64,000 nucleotides of DNA, from assembly GCF_027923545.1 (NCBI RefSeq), contig NZ_BROH01000005.1, forward strand, positions 1 through 64,000. The letters run 5' to 3'. Position numbers and translations under genes: made by a program. This stretch comes from Sinisalibacter aestuarii. GTDB lineage: Bacteria > Pseudomonadota > Alphaproteobacteria > Rhodobacterales > Rhodobacteraceae. The stretch's first letter is position 1. Each line of letters opens with the position of its first letter. Shown here piece after piece: positions 16,718-25,600 of this stretch. A model generated the notes under the pieces. That model was not told the origin of the DNA, made no database searches, and was given only the letters and a program-made list of their open reading frames with translations.

Positions 16718-17488
16718 TCACCTGAAGCTGGGGTCACGTTTTTGCAGAAAGGCCTGCAACCCCTCGACGGCATCGGGGCTGGTCTGGGTGAGCGCCGCGC
16801 AGAGGCTCTCGGTGAAGAACCCGTCGGCCTTCGACATGTCTTCGATCCGGGCGATGGCCTGGATCATGATGTAATTCGAAAGCGGCGCGTTGGCGGCGAT
16901 CCGCCGGGCCAGATCCTGCGCCATCGCCAGCGCCTCGCCCTCGCCCACCGCGTAATGGGTCAGCCCGAGCGCAAGCCCCTCATCTGAGTTGTATTTGCGC
17001 CCGGTCAGCATCATCTCGATCAGCCGGTCGGCGCCGAGGATCTTGCCGACCCGCACGCTCGCGCCGCCACCGACGAAGATGCCGCGCTTGCCCTCGGGAA
17101 GCTGGAAGATCGCCGACGGCTCGGCAATGCGCACATGGGTCGAGGTGGCCAGCTCCAGCCCGCCGCCGATCACCGCGCCGAACATCGCCGAGACCACCGG
17201 CAGCCCGCCGAACTGGATCTTGTCCATGATCGCGTGCCAGCCACGCGAATGGCGCATCGTTTCCTCGGCGTTGCGCTCCTTGTGCTCAGCCAGGTCCAGA
17301 CCCGAGCAGTAATGCCCCTCGGTCCCGGTCAGCACCACCGCCTTCACCGCGGCGGGCGGGGCGGAAAAGAAGGCGTCGAGCGCGGCAAGAAGCTCGTCGT
17401 TCATCGCGTTGCGCTTGCCCGGCCGGTTCATCACCAGCGTGGCGATGCCGTCATCCGAAACCGCAATCTGGAGGATGGTATCAGTCAT
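16718..17488 (-). CDS. Enoyl-CoA hydratase/isomerase (CouM-like)
   Basis: A 256-residue single-domain crotonase. The oxyanion loops are HYCSGLDLAEH and AVIGGGLELATSTH; both hydratase glutamates are retained (GGGLE and LPEGKRGIFVGGG). First gene of the hydratase-MarR-ligase-amidohydrolase-dehydrogenase operon. It probably hydrates a cinnamoyl-CoA to the 3-hydroxy-3-arylpropanoyl-CoA. Feruloyl-CoA hydratase-lyase (direct vanillin formation) is the main alternative, but the presence of a CouO-like hydrolase favours the deacetylation route. Confidence 0.85.
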   Translation of the reverse strand: MTDTILQIAVSDDGIATLVMNRPGKRNAMNDELLAALDAFFSAPPAAVKAVVLTGTEGHYCSGLDLAEHKERNAEETMRHSRGWHAIMDKIQFGGLPVVSAMFGAVIGGGLELATSTHVRIAEPSAIFQLPEGKRGIFVGGGASVRVGKILGADRLIEMMLTGRKYNSDEGLALGLTHYAVGEGEALAMAQDLARRIAANAPLSNYIMIQAIARIEDMSKADGFFTESLCAALTQTSPDAVEGLQAFLQKRDPSFR

Positions 17489-17524
17489 TCGTCAGGTCCT
17501 TGTCGATCCGGCGAGATCGTTTCA

Positions 17525-17561
17525 AACTACAATAGTTATCTTTCATATCTATATGCCGCAA
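17525..17561. promoter_or_regulatory. Putative operator region of the hydratase operon
   Basis: The gap holds the inverted repeat AACTACAATAGTT (arms AACTA/TAGTT) and, 20 bp on, ATATGCCGCAATA. The TATGCCGCA core is shared with the TRAP promoter palindrome at 20998. Both are candidate MarR sites. Confidence 0.4.
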
Positions 17562-17588
17562 TAAAGCCCCGCGCCAGTGGCGCGGGGC
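17561..17588 (-). terminator. Rho-independent terminator of the dctPQM operon
   Basis: Read on the minus strand, a perfect 10-bp stem (GCCCCGCGCC/GGCGCGGGGC) with a 3-nt loop is followed by TTTAT. It directly follows the dctM stop and separates the transporter transcript from the hydratase operon. Confidence 0.85.
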
Positions 17589-17592
17589 CGTT

Positions 17593-19089
17593 TCAGGTTA
17601 TCAGGAAGAGCGTGATCCCCGGGAAGAGCAGGAGCAGCGCCACCCGGATCATGTCGGAGGTGATGAAGTAGAGCACACCCTTATAGGTCTCGACGATCGG
17701 GGTGGTGCGGTCCATCGCGTTGATGATGAACAGGATCATCCCCACCGGCGGGGTGATCAGACCGACCTCGACCACGATCAGCACCAGCACGCCAAACCAG
17801 ATCGCGGTGCGCTCGACGCCGATCATGTTGGCGCGGCCCTCGGAGATGGTCACGCCCAGCGCGCGCGCCTGTTCCTGGGTGAGCTGCACGCCCTCGGCCA
17901 GCGCCGCCTGGATACTGGCCAGCATGTCTGGCGCGATGCCCTCGGGCACGCCCATGGCAATGATGTCGCGCGCCTCGGCAAGCTGCATCTGGGTGAAATC
18001 CACCAGCCCGAAATCCAGCACCGAGATGATCGGGTAGAAGATCGGGATGGTCAGCAGGATCATCGACAGGCTGTCCATCAGGCAGCCCAGCAGCAGGTAA
18101 AACACCAGGATGATGAGCAACACCGTCCACGGGCTGAACCCTTGCGTCACCACCCAGTCGGCCATGGTCTGCGGCACCTGGGTGACGGCGAGGAAGCCGT
18201 TATAGAAGGCCGCGCCGAGCACGATGAAAAAGATCATCGCGGTCGAGCGGGCGGTGGCGGTGAAAGAGCCGAGCAGCTCCTTGAGGTTCAGCCCCTTGTT
18301 GGCGAAGGCGATCAGCCCGGTGCCGAGCGCGCCCACCGCCGCGCCTTCGGTGGGGGTGAACAGCCCGCCATAGATGCCGCCCACGACAAGCGCGAAGACC
18401 AGCAGAACCGGCCAGACGTCGATCAGCGCGCGGAAGCGTTCGCCGTAGGGCACCGCCTCTTTCACCCCGGCGCTGTCGGGGTTGAGCCGGACATAGATCG
18501 AGATGGTGATGACATAGCCCAAAGCCGCCAGCAGGCCGGGGATGATCGCCGCGAGGAAGAGCTTGGCGATGTTCTGCTCGGCAAGGATGGCATAGATCAC
18601 CAGCACCACCGAGGGCGGGATGAGAATGCCGAGCGTGCCGCCGGCGGCGAGCGTGGCGGTCGAGAAGCCGCCGGAATAGCCGTATTTGCGCAGCTCCGGC
18701 AGCGCGGTGCGCCCCATCGTGGCCGCCGTGGCCAGCGACGAGCCGCATATCGCGCCGAAGCCCGCGCAGGCACCGATGGCGGCCATGGCCACACCTCCGC
18801 GGCGGTGGCCGAGCCAGCCTTCGGCGGCCTTGAACAATGCCTGACTCATGCCGCCGATGGTGGCGAAATGGCCCATCAGCAGAAACATCGGCACGATGGA
18901 GAGCGAATAGGAGCTGAACGTGGTGAAGGTCTCGGTTTTCAGCTTGGCCAGCGCGATGCTGAAGCCGTCATTGATGATGCCGAGGCCGAGGAACCCGGCG
19001 AGAAACATCGCCAGGCCGATCGGCACGCGCAGAAAAATGGCCAGCATCAGGACCGGGAAGGACCACAGGCCGATCTCGATATTGCTCAA
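17593..19089 (-). CDS. dctM: TRAP transporter large permease (DctM-like)
   Basis: A 498-residue polytopic membrane protein with about twelve hydrophobic segments, typical of TRAP DctM. It has the family segments FGAICGSSLATAATMGR and ATLAAGGTLGILIPPSVVLVIYA. An extra hydrophilic insertion of about 60 residues in the last third is seen in some TRAP DctMs. ATG at 19089 overlaps the dctQ stop (ATGA). It drives sodium-coupled uptake of the organic acid delivered by DctP. Confidence 0.93.
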   Translation of the reverse strand: MSNIEIGLWSFPVLMLAIFLRVPIGLAMFLAGFLGLGIINDGFSIALAKLKTETFTTFSSYSLSIVPMFLLMGHFATIGGMSQALFKAAEGWLGHRRGGVAMAAIGACAGFGAICGSSLATAATMGRTALPELRKYGYSGGFSTATLAAGGTLGILIPPSVVLVIYAILAEQNIAKLFLAAIIPGLLAALGYVITISIYVRLNPDSAGVKEAVPYGERFRALIDVWPVLLVFALVVGGIYGGLFTPTEGAAVGALGTGLIAFANKGLNLKELLGSFTATARSTAMIFFIVLGAAFYNGFLAVTQVPQTMADWVVTQGFSPWTVLLIILVFYLLLGCLMDSLSMILLTIPIFYPIISVLDFGLVDFTQMQLAEARDIIAMGVPEGIAPDMLASIQAALAEGVQLTQEQARALGVTISEGRANMIGVERTAIWFGVLVLIVVEVGLITPPVGMILFIINAMDRTTPIVETYKGVLYFITSDMIRVALLLLFPGITLFLIT

Positions 19090-19697
19090 TGGTCCGCTCC
19101 TTCACCCGCAGGCATCACCCGGTGCCCGATCACGCTTTCGATCAGGCGCATCAGCGCCACGTAGACTGAGACGATCGCCGCCGCGATCGCGCCGACAAGG
19201 CTGGCGGCATAGGCCCACCAGACCGGGAATTGCAGCAGGAACGTGGTCTGGTGCCGCTCGAACTTGCTGACGGTGCCCTGCCAGAGCTGCACCGCGATGA
19301 TGATCAGGACGATGGCGAAGGCCAGCTCGCTGATCGCCCTCAGCACCCGGTTGGGGCGGTCGGGCAACAGCGAGGTAAACACATCGACCGTCGCATGCGC
19401 CCCGGTGATCTGCGCCAGCGGCAGAAAGGCGAAAATCGAAAAGGCGATGCCCGCCTCGACGATCTCGTAATCGCCGTTGAACGGGCCGAGCTTGATCGGC
19501 CCCCAGATCCCCGGCACTTGCACGCCGAGCATCCAGTCGGCGAGGCCCTTGAACGCCCCTTGCGCGAAATCGCCGTGCAGGAATGCGTTGAGCTCGCGCC
19601 CGATGATCGACAGCACCACGATGGCCACGAGGATGCTGAGGACGAAGCCACCGGCAATCGCCATCAGCCTCGAAAATCCTAGGAAGAAACGATGCAT
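19086..19697 (-). CDS. dctQ: TRAP transporter small permease (DctQ-like)
   Basis: A 203-residue protein with four predicted membrane helices and the DctQ arrangement (LSIIGRELNAF near the first helix, ITGAHATVDVF mid-protein). It is somewhat longer than usual because of a loop after the first helix. SD AGGGGATATC. Coupled to dctM by a 4-bp overlap and separated from dctP by a strong hairpin. Confidence 0.9.
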   Translation of the reverse strand: MHRFFLGFSRLMAIAGGFVLSILVAIVVLSIIGRELNAFLHGDFAQGAFKGLADWMLGVQVPGIWGPIKLGPFNGDYEIVEAGIAFSIFAFLPLAQITGAHATVDVFTSLLPDRPNRVLRAISELAFAIVLIIIAVQLWQGTVSKFERHQTTFLLQFPVWWAYAASLVGAIAAAIVSVYVALMRLIESVIGHRVMPAGEGADH

Positions 19698-19761
19698 GAT
19701 ATCCCCTGGAGGCTCCCTGCCTGCGTCCGGGTCCGCGCCCCTGCCGGGCGGCGGGAATGGC

Positions 19762-19783
19762 GCGGCGGGGCCTGCCCCGCCGC
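19762..19783 (-). promoter_or_regulatory. Intercistronic hairpin between dctP and dctQ
   Basis: A perfect 10-bp stem (GCGGCGGGGC/GCCCCGCCGC) with a 2-nt loop and no T-run. In transporter operons such hairpins protect the abundant binding-protein message from decay; that role is inferred. Confidence 0.65.
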
Positions 19784-19794
19784 ACCGGATCGGC

Positions 19795-20862
19795 TCAGTG
19801 AGCGCCGTAGGTGTCGATCGACGCCATGTCGGCGCCGCACTGCGCCATCAGCGCGCGCGCCTCGTCGATCAGCGCCTGGCCGTCTTTGCCTTCGGCGCCC
19901 ATCTCGGCAACCCATTCCTCATAGATCGGGTTGACGATCGCATCCCACGCCTTGGCATCTTCTTCCGAGACGGTGATGATGTTGTTGCCGAGATCGACGG
20001 CGACCTGACGGGCCGGGCCATCGGCATCGGCCTGGGTGCCACCGGCGAAGACCGAGAACGACAGGCCGGCATTGGCGTCGATGACGGCTTTCAGATCGTC
20101 CGGCAGGCCATTGTAGGTGTCCTGGTTCATGGCCAGCACGAAGGTCAGGTTGTACAGCGCCGGGCCTTCGAATTCGGTGTGGTTATGCACCAGCTCCGGC
20201 ACCTTGAGCGACTCGGTCACTTCCCACGGAATGGTGGTGCCGTCGATCACGCCTTTCGACAGGCCCTCCGACACGGCCGGCACCGGCATCCCCACCGGGG
20301 TGGCGCCGACGCGCTCAAGCAGCTTGTTCACCAGCACCGAACCACCGCGGATCTTCATGCCCTGAAGGTCTTCGGGCTTGGCCACCGGCTTGTTGGTGTG
20401 GAACATGCCCGGGCCGTGCACCCAGGTGCCGACGATGTGCAGATCGGAGAACTCGCCGTCCTTCATATGCTCGTCGAACATCTTGCTGTAGGCGCAGGAG
20501 GCTTCGCGGGCATCGGTCACCATGAAGGGCAGCTCGAACACCTCGGTGGTGCGGTAGCGGCCCGGCGTGTAGCCGACCACGGTCCAGACCACATCGGCGA
20601 TGCCGTCGATCGCCTGGTCCATCAGCTCCGGCGGCGTGCCGCCCAGCGCCATCGCGGCATAGCGCTCGACCTTGATACGGCCATCCGAGTCTTTCTCGAC
20701 ATTGTCGGCCCAGACATCGAGCACGAGGCGCGGCACATTGGCCTGCGCCGGCAGGAACTGGTGCAGTTTCAGCGTGACTTCCTGGGCGAAAGCGCCCCCG
20801 GCCGCGAGCGCCGAGATCGCCACCCCGGCGGCCATGCCGAGAATCGTCTTGCGTTTGGTCAT
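19795..20862 (-). CDS. dctP: TRAP substrate-binding protein (DctP-like)
   Basis: A 355-residue periplasmic binding protein. It has a signal peptide (MTKRKTILGMAAGVAI..., cleavage after GAFA) and TRAP-SBP landmarks: TLKLHQFLPAQAN, KIRGGSVLVNKLLERVGATPV with the carboxylate-binding Arg region, and a GVIDGTTIPWEV block. Start at ATG 20862 with SD AGGGAGGAAAATC. It lies beside phenylpropanoid and benzoate genes and has an operator-like palindrome upstream, so an aromatic acid is the likely ligand, as for TarPQM of Rhodopseudomonas. Confidence 0.93.
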   Translation of the reverse strand: MTKRKTILGMAAGVAISALAAGGAFAQEVTLKLHQFLPAQANVPRLVLDVWADNVEKDSDGRIKVERYAAMALGGTPPELMDQAIDGIADVVWTVVGYTPGRYRTTEVFELPFMVTDAREASCAYSKMFDEHMKDGEFSDLHIVGTWVHGPGMFHTNKPVAKPEDLQGMKIRGGSVLVNKLLERVGATPVGMPVPAVSEGLSKGVIDGTTIPWEVTESLKVPELVHNHTEFEGPALYNLTFVLAMNQDTYNGLPDDLKAVIDANAGLSFSVFAGGTQADADGPARQVAVDLGNNIITVSEEDAKAWDAIVNPIYEEWVAEMGAEGKDGQALIDEARALMAQCGADMASIDTYGAH

Positions 20863-20892
20863 TGATTTTCCTCCCTGTTGACCAAGCTTTTT

Positions 20893-20906
20893 GGCATTAT
20901 AGTGCT
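20893..20906. promoter_or_regulatory. Putative BoxR-type operator upstream of dctP
   Basis: GGCATTATAGTGCT shares the core GCATTATAGTGC with the box operators, with both outer bases changed. It lies 31 bp upstream of the dctP ATG. TGCC-N6-TGCC at 20912-20925 is a weaker neighbour. Confidence 0.45.
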
Positions 20907-20997
20907 TCTTTTGCCATATATTGCCTCTTTGCTCCACCAGAATCTCCGCATCCGGGCGGATTTTTGCGGCGATATGACGCGAGCAGCCGCGCATATA

Positions 20998-21012
20998 GTT
21001 ATGCCGCATAAC
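20998..21012. promoter_or_regulatory. Palindrome upstream of dctP
   Basis: GTTATGCCGCATAAC is a perfect inverted repeat (6-bp arms, 3-bp centre), about 140 bp upstream of dctP. Its centre resembles ATATGCCGCAATA before the hydratase operon. It is a candidate MarR (CouR-like) site. Confidence 0.4.
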
Positions 21013-21043
21013 AGTTATTAGCAATATAAATCTTGCGGGGGGA

Positions 21044-21086
21044 TTCGGGAAGAACTCGGCCCGCGCCGGGGCCTGAGTCTCCCGAA
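21044..21086. other. Long imperfect hairpin in the dctP / secreted-protein gap
   Basis: Nested arms TTCGGGA/TCCCGAA, ACTC/GAGT and GGCCC/GGGCC pair around a 6-nt loop. No T-run follows on either strand. It belongs to a 448-bp gene-free stretch (20863-21310) that otherwise holds only the operator-like sites listed here. It may be a structured leader of the secreted-protein gene. Confidence 0.5.
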
Positions 21087-21310
21087 CTTGGCCACGGAAC
21101 GCCTCTCCGATCAAGTTTTTTCGACTCCGTGGTCGGTTATTCTCCCTGGAGGCGAACCGATTCCGCCGACTCCCGCCCTGGCCTGCACGGGTTCGGCGAT
21201 GTTCTGCCGAAAATCGCGAATCCGCGCCGCAACCATGGTGTCGGAGGTGAATCCTCGTACCAAGCCCCGTCGTGCCTGCATTTCAGGCAAAACAGATTCT
21301 GGGGGCAGAT

Positions 21311-21835
21311 ATGTCTTTTCTCACACGCGGGGTGCGCGGCACCCTCGGGGCTGCGCTTGTGCTCGTGCTCGGCCTCGGCATGGCGAACGCCAACACCATC
21401 ATCTCGACGAAGAACGAACAGCGGATCGACGCCTGGATCACCGGCTATACCTTCTGGGACAACACCCCGCCGGGCTCGGCCGCCATCGCCCGCCCGACCG
21501 TCCATGACGAGGCCGGCGGCACCGGCACCTATGAAGACCCGATCACCATCGCCGTGGGCCGGGGCCATGCCGGCTGGCACTATGCGCCGGGCACGCGGTT
21601 CTATCTCGAAGACCTGCGCAAATACGCGGTGGTCGAAGACCTGTGCGGCGCCTGCGGCAAGGGCCGGGCCGGCAATCCGCATCTCGATCTCTATATCGGC
21701 GGCGAAAATACCTCCGCCCGCGCGGCCAATGCCTGCGCGATGAAAATCACCTCGATGCAGTCGGTCGTGGTCAATCCCGCGCCCGGCTACCCGGTCGCCC
21801 CGGGCGAAATGGCCGAGACCTGCGACGCCTACTGA
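21311..21835 (+). CDS. Secreted protein, barwin/expansin-like candidate, paralogue 1
   Basis: A 174-residue protein with an N-terminal signal sequence (cleavage near AMANA). The mature part carries ITGYTFWDNTPPGSAAIARP, GGTGTYEDPITIAVGRGH and KYAVVEDLCGACG with spaced cysteines. The pattern resembles small disulfide-stabilised double-psi barrel secreted proteins; this fold guess is weak. Start chosen at ATG 21311 because it directly precedes the signal peptide. A close paralogue follows 150 bp downstream. No catalytic residues can be assigned. Confidence 0.75.
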   Translation: MSFLTRGVRGTLGAALVLVLGLGMANANTIISTKNEQRIDAWITGYTFWDNTPPGSAAIARPTVHDEAGGTGTYEDPITIAVGRGHAGWHYAPGTRFYLEDLRKYAVVEDLCGACGKGRAGNPHLDLYIGGENTSARAANACAMKITSMQSVVVNPAPGYPVAPGEMAETCDAY

Positions 21836-21842
21836 GCGGGGC

Positions 21843-21866
21843 GGATCGGCAAGCCCTTGCCGATCC
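21843..21866 (+). terminator. Hairpin after secreted paralogue 1
   Basis: An 11-bp perfect stem (GGATCGGCAAG/CTTGCCGATCC) with a 2-nt loop lies 8 bp after the stop codon. There is no T-run, so it may be an mRNA stabiliser rather than a full terminator. Confidence 0.5.
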
Positions 21867-21983
21867 GGGCACCGTTCTGCCGCAGCTGTTCCATCGCCGC
21901 GCCTCATTGTGCAAGTAATCTGGCACTCACCCGGCCCTCTCAAGAGGCCGGTGGGGGGATCCGTATACCAAGGAGGCAGGTAC

Positions 21984-22550
21984 ATGCTATTCGGGAACCG
22001 TGCCCGCGCCGGGCTGCTCGGCGCGTTTGTCGCAGCGCTTTCGTCTTTCGCCGGTGGCGCCGGCGCCGATACCGTCGTGTCCACCAAGGGGGAACAGCGC
22101 TTCACCGCGTTCCTGACCGGCTATACCTACTGGGACAACACGCCGCCGGGCTCCGCCGCCATCGCGCGCCCGGTCGTCCATCGCCGCGCCGGTGGCACCG
22201 GCACCTTCAAAGACCCGATCACCATCGCCGTGGGCCACAGCATCGTCGGCTCGCGCCAGACGCTCGACTTTCCCGCCGGCACGAAGTTCTACATCGAGTC
22301 GCTGCGGAAATACGCCATCGTCGAAGATGTCTGCGGCGACGGCGCGCAGCCGCAGAATGGCCCCTGCCACTCCGGCAAGAACGGGCACCCGTGGCTCGAC
22401 CTTTATCTGGGCGGCGCCAGCGCCTCGGTGCAGGTTGCCACCGCCTGCGCCAACCGGATCACCCGCTTGCAGACGCTGGTGATCAATCCCGGCCCCGATT
22501 ACCCGGTCGCGCCGGGCGAAGTGGTGGACAGCGGCTGCCGGGTGTTCTGA
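21984..22550 (+). CDS. Secreted protein, barwin/expansin-like candidate, paralogue 2
   Basis: A 188-residue protein with an N-terminal signal sequence (cleavage near GGAGA). Much of the mature chain parallels paralogue 1: TGYTYWDNTPPGSAAIARP, GGTGTFKDPITIAVGHS, LRKYAIVEDVCGDG, NPGPDYPVAPGEV. It differs by an insertion with two extra cysteines (GDGAQPQNGPCHSGKNG). Strong SD AGGAGGCAGGTAC. Likely a tandem duplication that has since diverged; both products are exported. Function unknown. Confidence 0.78.
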   Translation: MLFGNRARAGLLGAFVAALSSFAGGAGADTVVSTKGEQRFTAFLTGYTYWDNTPPGSAAIARPVVHRRAGGTGTFKDPITIAVGHSIVGSRQTLDFPAGTKFYIESLRKYAIVEDVCGDGAQPQNGPCHSGKNGHPWLDLYLGGASASVQVATACANRITRLQTLVINPGPDYPVAPGEVVDSGCRVF

Positions 22551-22577
22551 CCGCCGCATCGCCGATCCAAACGGACG

Positions 22578-22602
22578 GGCCGGGCCTTGCGCCCGGCCTT
22601 TT
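22578..22602 (+). terminator. Rho-independent terminator after secreted paralogue 2
   Basis: Stem GGCCGGGC/GCCCGGCC with a 5-nt loop followed by TTTT, 27 bp after the stop codon and between convergent genes. Confidence 0.85.
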
Positions 22603-22616
22603 GATGTCTGCGCGAG

Positions 22617-25600
22617 CTATTCGGCGGGAGACTTGTGGCGCCCCGGCAGGCGTGCGGTGCCGGTGCGGGCAAGCTTGCCCCAGCTCGCGAGACGGCCAAA
22701 GGCCGCACGGCCAAGCGCCCGCCAGACGGTGACATAGAGCAATTGCCGGTAGAAGAACCGTTGCACCGGGAACAGCACCACGAGCCAGAGCGGCGCGCTG
22801 CGGTCGAGCCGCATGGCCAGCAGGATCGCCACCACGTCCATCAGCGGCAACAATGCATAGCCCGCCAGCATGTAGGGGCGCACATCCACCACCGGCATTG
22901 GCCGGCCAAGGAGCCAGTCGATCCCGAGATCGGCCAATGTGGAGAGCAGCACGAGATCGGCAATCGGCGCAAGGACCGACAGGCCGAAGCCGACGACGAG
23001 CAGATCGGGCAAGGCGACAAACCCGACCGCCTTACGCTGGCGCAGGGCACCGCCAAGGTGCTTCACCGCGGTCTGAAGCATCCCGAAAGTCCAGCGCAGC
23101 CGCTGGGTGAGGAAGGCGCGCACGGTTTCGGGGGCCTCCGTTACGGCATAGGCCGCGGGCTCGTAAATCACCCGGTAGCCCGCGCGCAGCACCGAGACGG
23201 TCAGGTCGGCGTCTTCGGTCACGGTCTCGGGCGAATAGAGCCCCGCCGCGATCACCGCGTCGGCGCGCCAGGCCCCGATCGCTCCCGGCACCACCAGCAT
23301 CGCACCGAGACATTCGAGCGCGCGGCGGTCGATGTTCTGGGCGGTGAGATATTCCAGCGCCTGAAGCTGGGTCAGCAGGCCACGCCGGTTGCCCACCTGC
23401 ACCCGGCCCGCCACCGCGCCGATCTTCGGATCGTCGAAATGGCGCACGAGCCGCGAGATCGCATCGGGCGCGATCATGCTGTCGGCGTCGATGGCGACGA
23501 CGATATCGGTCTGCAGCACGCGGTAAGCTGTATCGAGCGCCTTCCACTTGCCGCCATTGGGCTCATAGATCACCGTCAGCCGGTATTCGTCACGCGCGAC
23601 CTCGGCCACCTTCTGATAGGTGTGGTCGGTCGAGCCGTCGTCGATGACGATCACCCGCAGATCCGGATAGTCCGACGCGAAAACCGACCCGATGCAGCGC
23701 AGGATCGTCTCTTCCTCGTTGAAGGCCGGGATCAGCACCGTCACCGGCGGCACCGTTCCGGCACCCGGCCGGGGCGCCCGATGCGGGCGGCGCAGATGGG
23801 CCAGCGCCAGCAGCACCAGCGCGCGCAGCAGCCCGGCCACCACCACCACCCAGAACACCGCCGCCAGCCAGCCGCCCGCAATGCCGAGCAGGCCAAAGGA
23901 AATCCGGTCAAACATCGTTGCCGGCCCAAAAGCCGGGGGCATCAGCTGATCACGGGTGACGCCCAGAAGATCGGCCAGGCCGACGATCCGGTAGCCATCG
24001 GCGCGCAGCCTGTCGATCAGCGGCCCCACCGCGTCGACCGTCGCGCTGCGGTCGCCGCCGCCATCATGCATCACGATGACATTGCCGCCATTGGTCGCCA
24101 GCTCGTGGCTCACGTAATCCACGATCCCGGCGGCGTCGAGGCCGAGCCAGTCGGGCGGCACCAGGTCGCTGCCCACGATCAGGTAGCCCGCATCGGTCAG
24201 CGTTGCCATCGGCGCGGCGCTGTCGCCGGTCACCGGCCCCTCGCCGCGGCCATAGGGATTGCGGAACAGGACCGTACCATGCCCGATCTGCGCGGCAAGC
24301 AGCCGCTGCACCGCATTCAGCTCGAACTGCGTGCGCAGCGGCGGCACGCCATCGAGCGCCGGATGCAGGAAGGTGTGCGACCCGATCTCATGGCCCTCGT
24401 CATACATCCGCTGGATCAGGTCGGGGTGGCTGAGCGCGCCGGCCCCGACCACGAAGAAGGTTGCCGGCGCCTCACGGTCGCGCAGCACGTCGAGCAATGC
24501 GGCGGTGTGAACAGGGTCCGGCCCGTCATCGAAGGTCAGCACGATCTGATCGGGTTCGACACGGCCAAAGCGGCGCAGTGTCACCGGCGTCGCGGGCGGC
24601 GCGAAGCCCTCGCCTGCGATCCGCTGGCCCGAAGGGTCGAGCACCACGTACCGGGTGCCCACCTGCGCGGCGGCGGCCAGCTCCTGAAACGGCCCCTGCC
24701 CCATATAGGCGACGAAGTCCGAGAGATCGACGCGCGAGATGTAGGTCGCCACAAGCTCCGGGGTGACGTAGCGCGCGCCGAGCAGCGGCCAGATCGACGG
24801 GTCTTCGCGCCCGAGCGCCCAAAGCCCGACCCGGTGAAGATCGAGCGCCGCGAGCGTGGCGAGCTGGTTGAAGGCGCTGGCCGCGTCGAGCGCCCAGACC
24901 TCATGCGCCGCGCCGCTCTGGTCGGTGTAGCGCATCCGCAGATTGGCCGCGTCGGGCGGAAAATCCAGCGTGCCGTCAAACTGCACCACCCGCCGCCACG
25001 CCTCGGCAAGCGACAGGATCTCGGGCGCCGCCGCACCGCGCGACCAGTCGCCCGCGAAGGAACCGAGCATGACGACAAGCCGGTCGCGCCCGACAGCCTC
25101 CAGCGCCGCCGCGACGGTCTCGTCAAACCAGCCCTGCGCCGCGAGCGGGCCGGTCGCATCGCCGATCCAGGGCGTCGAGAAGGTTTTCAACACCACATGA
25201 TCGGCCAGCCGGGCGAAGTCGGCGTCCGCGATCAGCCCGTCCGCCGGCTCGGTCACCAGGCAGCTCTCCCGCCCCGCGGTGGCCAGTGCCGCATCGAGCC
25301 GGGCGATGAGCCGGCCAAGCACCGCGATCTCACCCGCGCCGATCCCATCGGGCATCAGGCAAAGGCCGGCGGCCCGGTCCCGCGCCGCGGTATCCGCGAG
25401 GTGCAGGGCCAGCGTTTCGAGCCCGGCGCCATCGTCCGGCGCGGGCAGCGCGCCGGGCAATATCGTGACAACCGGCATCACCTGCAGGCGCGGACGCTCG
25501 CGGGCGATGGTGCGGGCGGCATATTCCTGGCTTTCGGTCGTGCGGTTCAGCGCGACGAGCTCGGATTGCGGCCCGTCGAGCCGGTACCACTCGGCCAGCA

